Below, piece by piece: positions 7,854-17,000 of a stretch of DNA of 25,314 nucleotides. This DNA is from JAJYIW01 sp036787065 (GTDB taxonomy: Bacteria; Chloroflexota; Anaerolineae; Anaerolineales; Anaerolineaceae): NCBI GenBank assembly GCA_036787065.1, contig DAIQPZ010000027.1:1-25314 (forward strand), in the 5' to 3' direction. The position numbers were made by a program, and so were the translations under genes. Numbering within the stretch: position 1 is the stretch's first letter; every line of letters begins with the position of its first letter. The notes under the pieces were generated by a model. It was not told the origin of the DNA, did no database searches, and was given only the letters and a program-made list of their open reading frames with translations.

Positions 7854-9044
7854 TTGGTCACTCACGAGAAAATCGAAGAATGGATCTGTGAAGTAGAAGA
7901 ACGACCGTCTTCCGCGCCCGTGATCATCCGTTATATTGCCAACCGGTTAAGTGAGCTTACCAGGCGCAACCAGGAATTATTAGCTGATAATATTGCGCTG
8001 CGCACGGATAAAAAAGTAGACGATTATGAAAACCGCATTTCCAACCTGGAATACCAGGTGGGCTTGTTGAAACGCCAGCTCAGTGAGCCGGGCTTGATCG
8101 ACAGCAGCAGCCCAATGATCGCTCAACATGAATCAGCCATCCTGTTCGTCTACAATTCCATAGGTAAAATATTAAAAGCGGTTATCCCGGTTTCCACCTT
8201 GGAATCCGGTAAAGCTGTGGCTCAATTTATCACGGGGGAGAATTGGATCGACGCGGACACCCCCATGTTCGTGGTGGTCAACTCGCGAGAGGAACTGCTG
8301 CTGATCTATGATTCTGGCCGGACGATGACGCTGAACGTTGATGACATTCCCGCAAACGACGCGACGCAATTAGACTGGCAGCATGCCTATTTACAGGAGC
8401 CACGCAGTGGCGAAGCCCTGGTAGCCATTATGCCGGTGGCGAAAATGGGATTATTTGATTATGCCTTACAGATCAGCCGCCGGGGTTTTGTCAAAAAAAT
8501 TATGGAAGGTTCGTTCGAGTCCTTCATTGCCAATAATTTTATTGGCGCGGGTATCAAACTCACACCGGATAAACCGTTCGGTTTGATTTTTGCTAAAAAA
8601 GAAGATAACCTGGTCCTGGTCAGCTGCGAAGGTTTTCTCCTCAGTATGGACGTTGGGCGGCTGCCGTTTGCCGTGGAAGAAATTTTACAACTGAGCACCA
8701 ATGATCACCTTGAAGCCATTTTTGTAGTGTCCAAAAGCACCCCAACGGAGGTGAAATCTTCTTTCCTGGTCATGACGGAAGGTGGGAAGGTGATTAACCG
8801 CAACTTGAGTTGGATTGAACCTGTGTCGTCATTTCGGACCCGCGGACAGTCCTTGTTTTCAAAGGAGAAACGCACATCGGGCGTGCGGGTGGTGGGTGGA
8901 GGACTGGCTCAAGATGATGACTGGGGTTTTGCATTGGCGATCAGTGGGCAGATTACCTGCCACCCCATCCAGGAGCTCTTTTCTACTGGGGCTTTGCCCA
9001 ATCCACCAACCGGCCTGGTTGGGTTTTCTCTCCTTAAAAAATAA
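7854..9044 (+). CDS. Stand-alone GyrA C-terminal propeller-like protein with coiled-coil N-terminus
   Basis: A 396-residue soluble protein starting at TTG, supported by AAGGAGG at 7842-7848 five nt upstream. Residues 25-78 form a predicted coiled coil (RLSELTRRNQELLADNIALR). The remainder consists of repeating beta-strand units like the blades of the DNA gyrase A C-terminal DNA-wrapping propeller: YALQISRRGFVKKIMEGSFE at 203-222, LVLVSCEGFLLSMDVGRL at 253-270, FLVMTEGGKVINRNL at 304-318, and WGFALAISGQITCHPIQEL at 357-375. No topoisomerase catalytic domain is present, and I do not see the GyrA-box. By analogy it may bind or wrap DNA, but that is inference. An Hsp70-like gene follows after 96 bp on the same strand, with repeat copy D between them. 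Other WD-like propellers remain possible. Confidence 0.6.
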   Translation: MVTHEKIEEWICEVEERPSSAPVIIRYIANRLSELTRRNQELLADNIALRTDKKVDDYENRISNLEYQVGLLKRQLSEPGLIDSSSPMIAQHESAILFVYNSIGKILKAVIPVSTLESGKAVAQFITGENWIDADTPMFVVVNSREELLLIYDSGRTMTLNVDDIPANDATQLDWQHAYLQEPRSGEALVAIMPVAKMGLFDYALQISRRGFVKKIMEGSFESFIANNFIGAGIKLTPDKPFGLIFAKKEDNLVLVSCEGFLLSMDVGRLPFAVEEILQLSTNDHLEAIFVVSKSTPTEVKSSFLVMTEGGKVINRNLSWIEPVSSFRTRGQSLFSKEKRTSGVRVVGGGLAQDDDWGFALAISGQITCHPIQELFSTGALPNPPTGLVGFSLLKK

Positions 9045-9124
9045 TTTCTACTCAGGCATAAGTGAAAAAGGTCCGAATTTGGATGTTTGAGGGTGCGAAG
9101 CACCTTCAAACATCATAAATTCGG
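9045..9124. repeat. Palindromic element, copy D (right end missing)
   Basis: The core at 9073-9124 begins CCGAATTTGGATGTTTGAGG, with arms of about 24 bp around GAA and some mismatches. It is the most diverged copy. The left outer end (TTCTACTCAGGC) starts directly after the TAA of the upstream gene at 9042-9044. There is no right outer end: the AAAGGA serving the next gene begins two nt beyond the core. The element fills the whole intergenic gap and would form a hairpin in any read-through transcript. Confidence 0.75.
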
Positions 9125-9140
9125 TAAAGGATGGTAAGCC

Positions 9141-10472
9141 ATGGGTCTCAAAGTGGGGATTGACTTTGGAACATCAAATTCTGGCGTGGCAATTTATCGG
9201 AATGGGCGCATCGAACTGCTTCCGATCGACCGGCAGAACGTGGTTCCGGAAGTGGTTAAGACGATCTTGTATATCACCCGCGATTATAAAGTGGCCATTG
9301 GCCAGGAAGCCGCCGAACACTATTATAAAGACAACGTCAACCGGCGGCGTCACTTTGTAAAAAAATGGGTGGGTGAGATTGACTTTCACGGTGGAGACAT
9401 GTTTTACGTTCGGGATATTTATGTCTATGTCGATGAGCTCCAACCGGGCCGGCTGCTCCAATTTATTAAAACGGGTTTACGCTCGCCACATTACGACGGC
9501 ACCCAAATATTTGACCGTTATTACCGCCTATCGGAAATCATCCAGGTTTACTTAAAGGAGTTAAAACAACGCGCTGAGAAGATTCTGGATGAACCCATCA
9601 CCAGTGTGACGTTGGGCCGGCCAGTTAAATTTTTTGACGATGCTGAAAAAGATCGCAAATCTGAAAACATTTTAAAGGAAGCGGCTTTAAGTGCGGGTTT
9701 TGAGCAGGTTGATTTTGAATTTGAGCCCGTTGCGGCGGCTTATTATTACGAAAAGTCGCTAACCCTGCCGCAAAACGTTTTGATTTTTGATTTCGGTGGG
9801 GGCACACTCGATATCACTATCATGCGCTTGGGCGATCCGGGGCAGCGTAAAGTGTACGCCACGGGCGGGATTGGCATTGCCGGCAGTGATTTTGACCGGG
9901 CTATCATTCAAAAGAGGATGTTAGCCCATTTTGGGAAAGGGGAGCCGGATCTGGGGGTCGAAATCAATGACCTGATCGATTCGCTCACCGACTGGATGGT
10001 GATCCCCGATCTCAGCACCCCTCATGCCCGGTTGATCCTCGAGCAGGCAGTCCTGCACAGAAGAGCGCCGGTCCAGATGCGCATGTTCGAGTCCCTGATT
10101 TTTAATGATCTCGCGTTCGCCTTTTATAACACGGTCGAACTGACCAAGATTGCTCTGTCCGATCTGGGGGCATCAGTGCTGGCGTTTAGTGGAAAAGATA
10201 TCGAATTGTGGGAGCTGTACACCCGCCACCAGTTTGAATTGGATATCCTGGATTATCAGGAACAAATTCGCGCGGTATTAATCAACGCGATTAATGCCTC
10301 GGGCTTAGAACCCGGCCAAATTGACGCGGTGGTTAAAACCGGCGGTTCATCGAACATCCCGATATTTACCCAGATGCTGGTCAAACTCTTTGGTAAAGAC
10401 AAGATAAAGGAATCGGATGCCTTCAACAGTGTGACCGCTGGCCTGGCGATTAAGGCGAGCTTAGAAACTTGA
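9141..10472 (+). CDS. Hsp70/YegD-like ATPase, no substrate-binding domain
   Basis: A 443-residue member of the actin-like ATPase superfamily. Visible motifs are phosphate-1 (VGIDFGTSNSGVAIY, 5-19), EFEPVAAAYYYE (193-204), phosphate-2 (IFDFGGGTLDITI, 215-227) and the adenosine region VVKTGGSSNIPIF near the C-terminus. The size and the lack of a C-terminal beta-sandwich resemble E. coli YegD and other nucleotide-binding-domain-only Hsp70 relatives, not DnaK. The molecular role is unknown; ATP-driven remodelling of a partner is a reasonable inference. The ATG is preceded by AAGGA with a 9-nt spacer, lying directly after repeat copy D. The gene directly upstream on the same strand, the gyrase-propeller-like one, is the obvious candidate partner. 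Confidence 0.88.
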   Translation: MGLKVGIDFGTSNSGVAIYRNGRIELLPIDRQNVVPEVVKTILYITRDYKVAIGQEAAEHYYKDNVNRRRHFVKKWVGEIDFHGGDMFYVRDIYVYVDELQPGRLLQFIKTGLRSPHYDGTQIFDRYYRLSEIIQVYLKELKQRAEKILDEPITSVTLGRPVKFFDDAEKDRKSENILKEAALSAGFEQVDFEFEPVAAAYYYEKSLTLPQNVLIFDFGGGTLDITIMRLGDPGQRKVYATGGIGIAGSDFDRAIIQKRMLAHFGKGEPDLGVEINDLIDSLTDWMVIPDLSTPHARLILEQAVLHRRAPVQMRMFESLIFNDLAFAFYNTVELTKIALSDLGASVLAFSGKDIELWELYTRHQFELDILDYQEQIRAVLINAINASGLEPGQIDAVVKTGGSSNIPIFTQMLVKLFGKDKIKESDAFNSVTAGLAIKASLET

Positions 10473-10483
10473 GCTAAAGTCGG

Positions 10484-10512
10484 TTGACCGCTGTAAAAAG
10501 CATAATGATAAT
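10484..10512 (+). promoter_or_regulatory. Candidate promoter of the oxidoreductase-isomerase operon
   Basis: TTGACC at 10484-10489 and GATAAT at 10507-10512 are spaced 17 nt apart, in the gap after the Hsp70-like gene. This predicts a leader of about 115 nt. A second TATAAT at 10524-10529 lacks a good upstream box. Confidence 0.4.
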
Positions 10513-10632
10513 TGAATAAGTCTTATAATTTGTATAGCTGCCCAGTGCGAGTTGAACATCACGGTTAGCTGAAACCAATTGATTTATTTAATCGATACTC
10601 AAAATCATTTCCCAGAGACTAAGAGGAATCTT

Positions 10633-11652
10633 ATGATCCGAATCGGTATTGCAGGCATGGGTGGGATGGGCTGGTTTCATGCCTCCCGTTATTTTCAAAT
10701 CCCGGACGTTCAGGTGGTGGCCATTGCGGACGTCCGGGCTGACCGTTTAGAGGCCAGGCACGCGGTCCAAATCAATATCGAAAATGAGAGCAGCCTGCCA
10801 GACCTGGCGGGTGTACAGCGTTTCAACGGGGCCGATGCATTAATTGCTAAGGGGGACGTCGATATCATCGATATCACCCTGCCTTCCTATATGCACGCGG
10901 AATACGTGGTCAAAGCACTACAGGCTGGGCGGCATGTGTTGTGTGAGAAACCCATGGCCTTGAGCGTCGGCGATGCCGACCGGATGATCGAAGCATCCAG
11001 GCAGGCGGGTCGGAAACTTATGATTGCCCAGTGCATCCGCTTTTGGCCGGAATATCAATATCTGAAACGGGTAATCCAAGAGGATCACCTTGGGCGGCTG
11101 CTATCACTCAACCTTTATCGCATCGGCGGCCGGCCATCTGGTTGGGGGTGGGAGGATTGGTTTCTAGACCCGGCGCGCAGCGGGGGGTCGATGTATGATT
11201 TGCACATCCACGACGTCGATTTTGTCAATTATCTGTTGGGTGCACCGGATCATATCCTGGCTTCCAGCCGGCGGGCAACCCTCAATTCGGGCTGCGAGGT
11301 GATCCATGCCTTGTTTGGATATGCGGGTGGACCACAGGTGTCGATTTCTGGTGGGTGGAGTGAAGTTCAAATTCCCTTCAAGGCCGGTTATGAAGCCTGG
11401 TTCGAAAAGGGATTTCTCCGCCTCGATCCGGATAAGACACCATCTTTGCGGTTGTACGATGGTGTTGATCGGCAAATTGAGCGACCGGCGGTTTATCCGC
11501 CCGGGGATGCCTATTTAAACGAAATTCAATATTTCGTCGAGTGTGTTAAAAATAACCAGGACCTGCTGGAATGTCCACCTGAGTCCGCCCGGGAATCGTT
11601 GGCTTTGCTGGCGAGGGAAAGAGCGGCAATCGAATCAGCGGAGGTGAAATGA
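10633..11652 (+). CDS. Gfo/Idh/MocA family NAD(P)-dependent oxidoreductase
   Basis: A 339-residue two-domain dehydrogenase. The Rossmann motif GIAGMGGMG (G8-x-G10-x-x-G13) binds NAD(P). CEKPMALS (104-111) holds the family's E-K-P motif with the catalytic lysine K106. The C-terminal substrate domain carries GGSMYDLHIHDVDFVNYLLG. Members oxidise or reduce sugars, inositols and their derivatives; the substrate cannot be deduced. I chose the ATG at 10633 over an upstream in-frame start at 10579 because AGAGGA lies just upstream and the 54 bp before it encode a non-homologous leader. It shares ATGA with the next gene, an isomerase-like protein, which implies coupled translation and a joint sugar or polyol catabolic role. 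Confidence 0.9.
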   Translation: MIRIGIAGMGGMGWFHASRYFQIPDVQVVAIADVRADRLEARHAVQINIENESSLPDLAGVQRFNGADALIAKGDVDIIDITLPSYMHAEYVVKALQAGRHVLCEKPMALSVGDADRMIEASRQAGRKLMIAQCIRFWPEYQYLKRVIQEDHLGRLLSLNLYRIGGRPSGWGWEDWFLDPARSGGSMYDLHIHDVDFVNYLLGAPDHILASSRRATLNSGCEVIHALFGYAGGPQVSISGGWSEVQIPFKAGYEAWFEKGFLRLDPDKTPSLRLYDGVDRQIERPAVYPPGDAYLNEIQYFVECVKNNQDLLECPPESARESLALLARERAAIESAEVK

Positions 11653-12470
11653 GTGATCGCATTGGGATTATCATACCGTTAGAAAGCAAATCGGATTTGT
11701 TCAGTCCAGCCCAGTTTTTTGGGGTCAACAAGGTCGAGTTGAACTGTTGGAATCCGGATATATATACCCCGGCTCTGGCTGCCACCGTCAAAGAAGATGC
11801 TCGCCGGCTGGGAATTAAAATTACAGCTTTGTGGGCGGGTTGGCCTGGCGCCGCGGTGTGGGATTTTATGGATGGACCGCGGACTCTGGGGATCGTACCA
11901 GCAGAACACCGGCCTCTGCGTATAGCCGCATTGAAAAAAGGGGCCGATTTTGCCCACCAGCTGGGTTTACCCGCGATTATTACCCACCTGGGTTTTATCC
12001 CTGAAAATGGATCCGACCCGGCTTTTCAAGATGTAGTGAAGGCGGTAAAAGATGTGGCTGTTTACCTTACCGGACTTGGGATGGAGTTCTGGTTCGAGAC
12101 CGGGCAGGAAACCCCGGTTACCATGCTACGGTTAATCGAGGCGGTCGGCACGGGAAACCTGGGGGTCAACCTGGATCCCGCCAACCTTATACTGTATGGG
12201 AAGGCTAATCCCATCGATTCGTTGGACGTGTTTGGCCAATACGTGCGCAATGTACATGCCAAGGACGGCCTGTATCCCACCACGCCAAATCGGCTGGGTG
12301 AAGAGGTTAAAATTGGGATGGGTAAAGTGCGCTTTCCAGGGTTGATCGCCCGGCTGGCGCAAATAGGATACAGGGGTCCTTTCATCATCGAGCGCGAGAT
12401 CAGCGGTGAGCAGCAAACGATCGATATTAAAGAAGCGGTAGCCTATCTCACTGCCCTTTTGGCTGGGTAA
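11649..12470 (+). CDS. Sugar phosphate isomerase/epimerase-like TIM barrel protein
   Basis: A 273-residue protein of the xylose-isomerase-like/AP endonuclease 2 TIM-barrel superfamily. Likely metal ligands at strand ends are E150 (FWFETGQET), D176 (VNLDPANL), H203 (NVHAKDG) and E248 (FIIEREIS), the typical E-D-H-E set. Such enzymes isomerise or epimerise keto-sugars or inositol derivatives. The start overlaps the oxidoreductase stop by 4 nt (ATGA), with GAGGTGA upstream, so the pair is translated together; Gfo/Idh and TIM-barrel genes are commonly paired in sugar or inositol pathways. Its 3' end overlaps by 23 nt the tail of a phosphatase fragment on the other strand. Confidence 0.88.
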   Translation: MSDRIGIIIPLESKSDLFSPAQFFGVNKVELNCWNPDIYTPALAATVKEDARRLGIKITALWAGWPGAAVWDFMDGPRTLGIVPAEHRPLRIAALKKGADFAHQLGLPAIITHLGFIPENGSDPAFQDVVKAVKDVAVYLTGLGMEFWFETGQETPVTMLRLIEAVGTGNLGVNLDPANLILYGKANPIDSLDVFGQYVRNVHAKDGLYPTTPNRLGEEVKIGMGKVRFPGLIARLAQIGYRGPFIIEREISGEQQTIDIKEAVAYLTALLAG

Positions 12471-12507
12471 CATCCATCACCAGGATGGCCATATCGTCGA
12501 GCTGCTG
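12448..12507 (-). CDS. C-terminal end of a PP2C/SpoIIE-type protein phosphatase (cut by assembly gap)
   Basis: The minus strand encodes QQLDDMAILVMDVTQPKGQ followed by TGA at 12448-12450. The DDM(A/T)ILV(M/L)DV pattern is the typical final metal-binding strand of PPM/SpoIIE serine phosphatases such as RsbU. The rest lies in or beyond the N gap at 12508. The only sequence on the other side that could connect to it is the helical C-terminal part of the decayed GspE-like gene; whether the two are one gene cannot be told. The stop overlaps the convergent isomerase gene. Confidence 0.55.
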   Translation of the reverse strand, partial: QQLDDMAILVMDVTQPKGQ

Positions 12508-12607
12508 NNNNNNNNNNNNNNNNNNNNNNNNNNNNNNNNNNNNNNNNNNNNNNNNNNNNNNNNNNNNNNNNNNNNNNNNNNNNNNNNNNNNNNNNNNNNN
12601 NNNNNNN
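12508..12607. other. Assembly gap, 100 N
   Basis: Exactly 100 N, a conventional scaffold-join length, so the true distance is unknown. It interrupts coding sequence on the minus strand on both sides. Relative frame and gene order across it should not be trusted. Confidence 0.99.
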
Positions 12608-13551
12608 AGCCTCTAATTCCGCCATTTTCCCAGTCATCTGGCCGTTTACATCGGCTAAAGCTTCTTTGATAGTGTTCAGGTATGAATTGGTTGCGAAGAG
12701 CAGATTTTTATCATAATCGAAGGCATCTTGAGGGAGCAGATAGCCTTGGCTGGCTAACTGGAGATTATATATTCGATGCTGATTAATGTCCTCCCGCGAG
12801 AGGGATGGTTAGGTTCATAATGAAATATATCAAATCCCAGGATTTCACCCGCGCGCCCGTTATTCTGGCAATGCGCGCACCGGCCTGACCGGTAAAAATG
12901 GCCGGTGATAACGGCTTGTCTCGTATCATCATCCAGGTGCTGCCACGTAAAAGGATTGACCTCGGCAGGGTATAAATGGGTTGGAACACGGCATTCAGGA
13001 CATAGGGCAGTCAACCGTTTAACCGCCACAACCCACACGGGTATGTCCATCAGATCGGCATTAACACCCTGGTTAATTAAGTCGTCGATGATCGATGCGC
13101 CGCGCAGGATAGTATTGTATTGGGTCAGGACTTGTTTTCCGGAATTAGCAGTTTCGAATATCCCTTGAGCAGTATCCATATCTAAACGGTCAACGACCAA
13201 AAAAGGGGATTGGTCTCTTTGCGCATCGATGATCCGTCCGGTATAAGTGTATGGCGGTTTAGGGATCAAGACGCGCACGCGGCTTTTCAAATGACTTGAG
13301 ATATGGATGGATGACCGGTCACGCGTGACGACAGTGGCCTACCGTTAAGGATAACGTTCCATTAAGCCATGGAATAGAATACCGGCGATGGTTGAACGAC
13401 CGCCAGGCAGCAGCAGTTCCTAGGCCTTACCGGTCAGGTTTGGCCGGGTCTCGGATCCACATACGATGATCATACCGAAAGTATCAGCAAAAACTACATC
13501 GATAGCCCGGTCGAGGGTTGGCAGGTGATAAAAGTCTTTTAGCTTTAACAA
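12608..13551 (-). pseudogene. Decayed GspE/PilB-type secretion ATPase-like gene
   Basis: One continuous frame runs from a TTG at 13551 (AAGGA upstream), interrupted by stops at 13420-13422 (TAG), 13345-13347 (TAA) and 13339-13341 (TAG). It encodes an N-terminal GMIIVCGSETRP, then GGRSTIAGILFHGLMERYP, then RVRVLIPKPPYTYTGRIIDA, and a segment matching the end of GspE/PilB ATPases (ANSGKQVLTQYN, RLTALCPECRVP, then CAHC, a possible zinc tetrad). Near 12790-12800 a one-base shift is needed to continue into a helical stretch (NLLFATNSYLNTIKEALADV) that reaches the gap. The normal Walker A is not recognisable, so even the ancestor may not have been a standard ATPase. TAG and TAA both interrupt the frame, which argues against recoding. 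Sequencing error near the gap is an alternative to decay. Confidence 0.65.
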
Positions 13552-14041
13552 AGTCAGATATCCTTGAATCGTTTAATCGCATGACTTCATTTTAGCTTAA
13601 GCGCTTCTCTTGTACAACTCCTAATGGCCGATATTTCGCATAGGCGTTCATCCAGATATAAGTTAAATTAGCTCTGAGCGTTTTCATTCCATCCCTAAAT
13701 GATATTTTTAGATCAGTCACATTTGGCATTGAGATCTTACTGATAAAGCTTATAAAATTTTCGACTTAATATTGATAATTAAGGGATAATATGGTATAAT
13801 TACATGGATTAGTCCTTCACCTTTCATCAAAACGTTCAGGGGTATGACAAATGTTCTCAAAATGCGTTAGCCATCCGATCACCAATTAGCCTGAGATGGA
13901 TGTTTTATCTATATGGTTTTTTTGTTTAAAGAGTTGGGGCTCTTCTCCTCACTTAAAAATAGCAGCAAAAATTATTTTATTATCGGCAATTTCCACTGTG
14001 GCCAACAATTCGGGCCGCCATAATCCAGACAGGAGACAACC
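13552..14041. other. Long AT-rich intergenic region with leader of the secreted-protein gene
   Basis: Divergent gap of 490 bp between the decayed GspE-like gene and the secreted beta-helix gene. I see no gene here. It contains a near-consensus promoter (13772-13800) and, after it, about 235 nt of leader with a T-run at 13916-13923 and a G/C patch near 13935. No riboswitch class could be recognised. Confidence 0.6.
13772..13800 (+). promoter_or_regulatory. Strong sigma70-type promoter for the secreted beta-helix protein
   Basis: TTGATA at 13772-13777, exactly 17 nt, then a perfect TATAAT at 13795-13800, in AT-rich surroundings. The predicted transcript starts near 13807 and has an untranslated leader of about 235 nt before the ATG at 14042. 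Confidence 0.65.
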
Positions 14042-17000
14042 ATGAACCGGATACCCATTATTATTGTTCGAGGGCTGGTCGTTGCGGCCATGTTACTCGC
14101 TGGATCCAACATCCCCGCTCAAACAGCCCCCATCAGCACAGCGGTCTGTGGCTTGCTGCCTAACAACGCCACATGGTCCTTGAGCAGCAGCCCTTACGAT
14201 GTGTGCGGGGCCGGCTATACCATTCCGGCGGGATTGACGTTGACGATCGATCCAGGTGTCACCGTGCAATTTGATGCTAAGACGGGAAATAAACTCAACG
14301 TACAAGGCGCGTTGGTCGCCAACGGTACAGCAACTCAAGAGATTAACCTCACAGGTGTGGTGGCCAGCCCAGGTTCATGGGGCGGGATCTCAGCCTTTGG
14401 ATCGGCCTCCGTGCCAGCCCATGTCAACCTGACCTATGTCACCCTCGATTATGGCGGAGGCAGCGGATCGTATGGAGCGGAGGTGTATGCCGATCAGGCC
14501 GTGGTATCAATTACCCACAGTCTGATCCGTAACAGCGCGGGCAACGGTGTGTACATTTCCATAAATGCGCAATTTGACGCCCATGCTACCAACTTCGTTA
14601 ATAATGCTCAAAATGCCATCCAACTTAATCAACCATCCACGGATTTGTTGATGACCGAACTGTTGGCGAGTGGCAATGGCGCCAATGGCGTTGTTCTGGA
14701 CGGTGGGTCTGCGTGGCATGGACAGAAACGTTGGGTGTACCCCGGTATTCCATATATCGTCGATGCTCCAGAGCGGACTGACCTGGGAGACGTACTGACG
14801 ATCGACCCGGGTAACACACTGCAATTCACCACGAACGGTTGGTTATATGTCAGAGGACGATTGAACGCGGTGGGTACAGCCAGCGAACCGATTATTATGA
14901 CTTCGCCGACCAAAATGCCTGGCGCCTGGGGTGGCATTTATATCGATGGAGGCCAACATCAGGCGGTCGCCCAGTTAGACTATGTCACCATCGAATACGC
15001 GGGGAATGGCATCAGCGGCGCAAATATCGAAGTAGCCAACGGCCGGCTGATTGTGGCCCACAGCATCATCCGCTACAGTTTACATGATGGTGTGGACTTC
15101 GACAGCAACTGGGGCGGTTCCATTTTGGAGAGCCAGATCGTAGACAACGCTCTTTATGGCGTGCGCAATCTGACGCCGGCGCGCGCAGTGTTGGCGACCA
15201 ACAACTGGTGGGGAGATGCCGGCGGGCCACAATCGGATGTGGCTGGCTGCAGCACAGGCCTAGGCGCCAAAGTTACGGAGGGCGTGTTCTTTTTGCCCGT
15301 GCTCATCGGTCCCAACGCGACTGTGCCCTTTCCTCTAAGCAGTGCGCCGATCTTGACTCTGACACCGCGCCGATGGTTCGCCCCCGCCGACGGCATCACG
15401 CGTATGTACTTTGATATTACGGTGCGCGATGGCAATGGCATGCCCCTCCCCGGACGCAAAGTGAGATTAACCACTTCCTTTGGCGCGGTGACGGATGGGG
15501 GTATCACCGATCCCAACGGCAAAGCGTTGGCGTTTATGACCTCGACCAGCGCGGGAGATGCGGTGGTCAATGCGTCACTCGATGTGGTCGCCTGTGAGGG
15601 TGCGCTGTCGCCGGAGACAACTGTGACATTCACGACACCCATCAACGTAACCGAATTGCTGCCGAATGCGCCTTCCTCCTACTTTGATGGCGACATTGAA
15701 ATAAATCCAATGCCGGTCATTACTGGCGTTCCTACGACGATCACCGCCAAACTCACCAATCCACTCACTACACCCATCACCGTTGATGTGACGTTTAGCT
15801 ACGCGCAGGCAGGGATCGGTCTGGTGTTTGGGCCGATCAAAGACATCACCGGACAGGTTATTCCGGGTAACAGCAGCGTCTCATTATCGGCGTCATTCCC
15901 AACGGTCGTTTCAGGACATTATTGTGTTCAAGTTAATTACAACATCACAGCCATTGGATTGGCCCCTGTACTCCAGCCGCAGTCTGGTAGCAGTGGAAGG
16001 AAGCAGAAGAATCTGAACGCGTATCCGGGATCGCTGGGTACGCCGTCGGGGAAGGAGGTCCTGGCTAGAGCCGATAAATCCTTCAAAGCTGTGAGTAAAA
16101 TCCCGGCTGGTCAAACCCAGGTACAAAAGGCGGTTATAGGGGGGTGGTGGAGTTGGATCAAGGGGATGATGGGTGACATTACCACGGCAGAGGGCCTTGA
16201 CCCGCCTCGCCAGGACTACAACCAGGTTACCCTACCGGTGCGCCATCCAATTCCACTGGTCCTGCCCGACGCTAATATTTCGGTCCCCCGCGCCGCAGCG
16301 TTGAATGCAGTCAACGATGCACTAGTCGAGGTCGTGGCGTTTGGCAACGCTGCGACGACCGCGATGGACCGGTACGGCGGTGCAACCGCGGCCAACAATC
16401 TCCAATGGTCATCGGAGCAGGCAAACGAGCTGCTCTATTACAATACAATGTTGGGCACTGCCCTGCTGAGTTATGCCGACCGCCTGGATGCTTTCGTTCT
16501 GCTGCTTAATTCGGAAGGAGAAACTCAGATTACGGTTTCGGTAGGCGATGTAACCAGTTATCAGCAGCGGTTGGCGAGTTCAGGCTTTTCCGCCCAGGAA
16601 ATCGCCGACGCTAAATTGATCGGCCTGACTGACGCGCAGATCGAAACCTATCGTCAGGCAATTATTGCCGGGAATCCTAATGATATTGCCGGCAATTTGT
16701 TGGATATATATACAAATGAAGCGTCTATCAGCCGGGCTTTGGGAAATTCGCTGCTCTATCCACCGACCTTCCATCCCGGGTTCAGCGTCAGTGGAGGGGC
16801 AGGTCTCAGTCCGAACGCGACCGGCAACACAATGGCTCAGGTTTTTAATTCAGTGTCAACTATTCAGCTCGCCAACCCTCTCGCGGTTCCCGCGCTGATC
16901 GATGTGAGCGCACGCCGGATCGATCTGCCTGCCGATTGGACGGTCTATGTCTCGCCGGTGCAGGTCACCCTTGCGCCAGGGGAGCAAACGACGGTAACGG

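Noticed and set aside
10579..10632. Upstream in-frame start extending the Gfo/Idh/MocA protein by 18 residues
   Set aside because: The extra residues do not match the family N-terminus, and the ATG at 10633 has AGAGGA in position and starts directly at the Rossmann strand.
12608..13551. Alternative genetic code or stop-codon recoding
   Set aside because: Interruptions use TAG and TAA here and also TGA in the other pseudogene, frameshifts are present as well, and neighbouring intact genes end normally with these codons.
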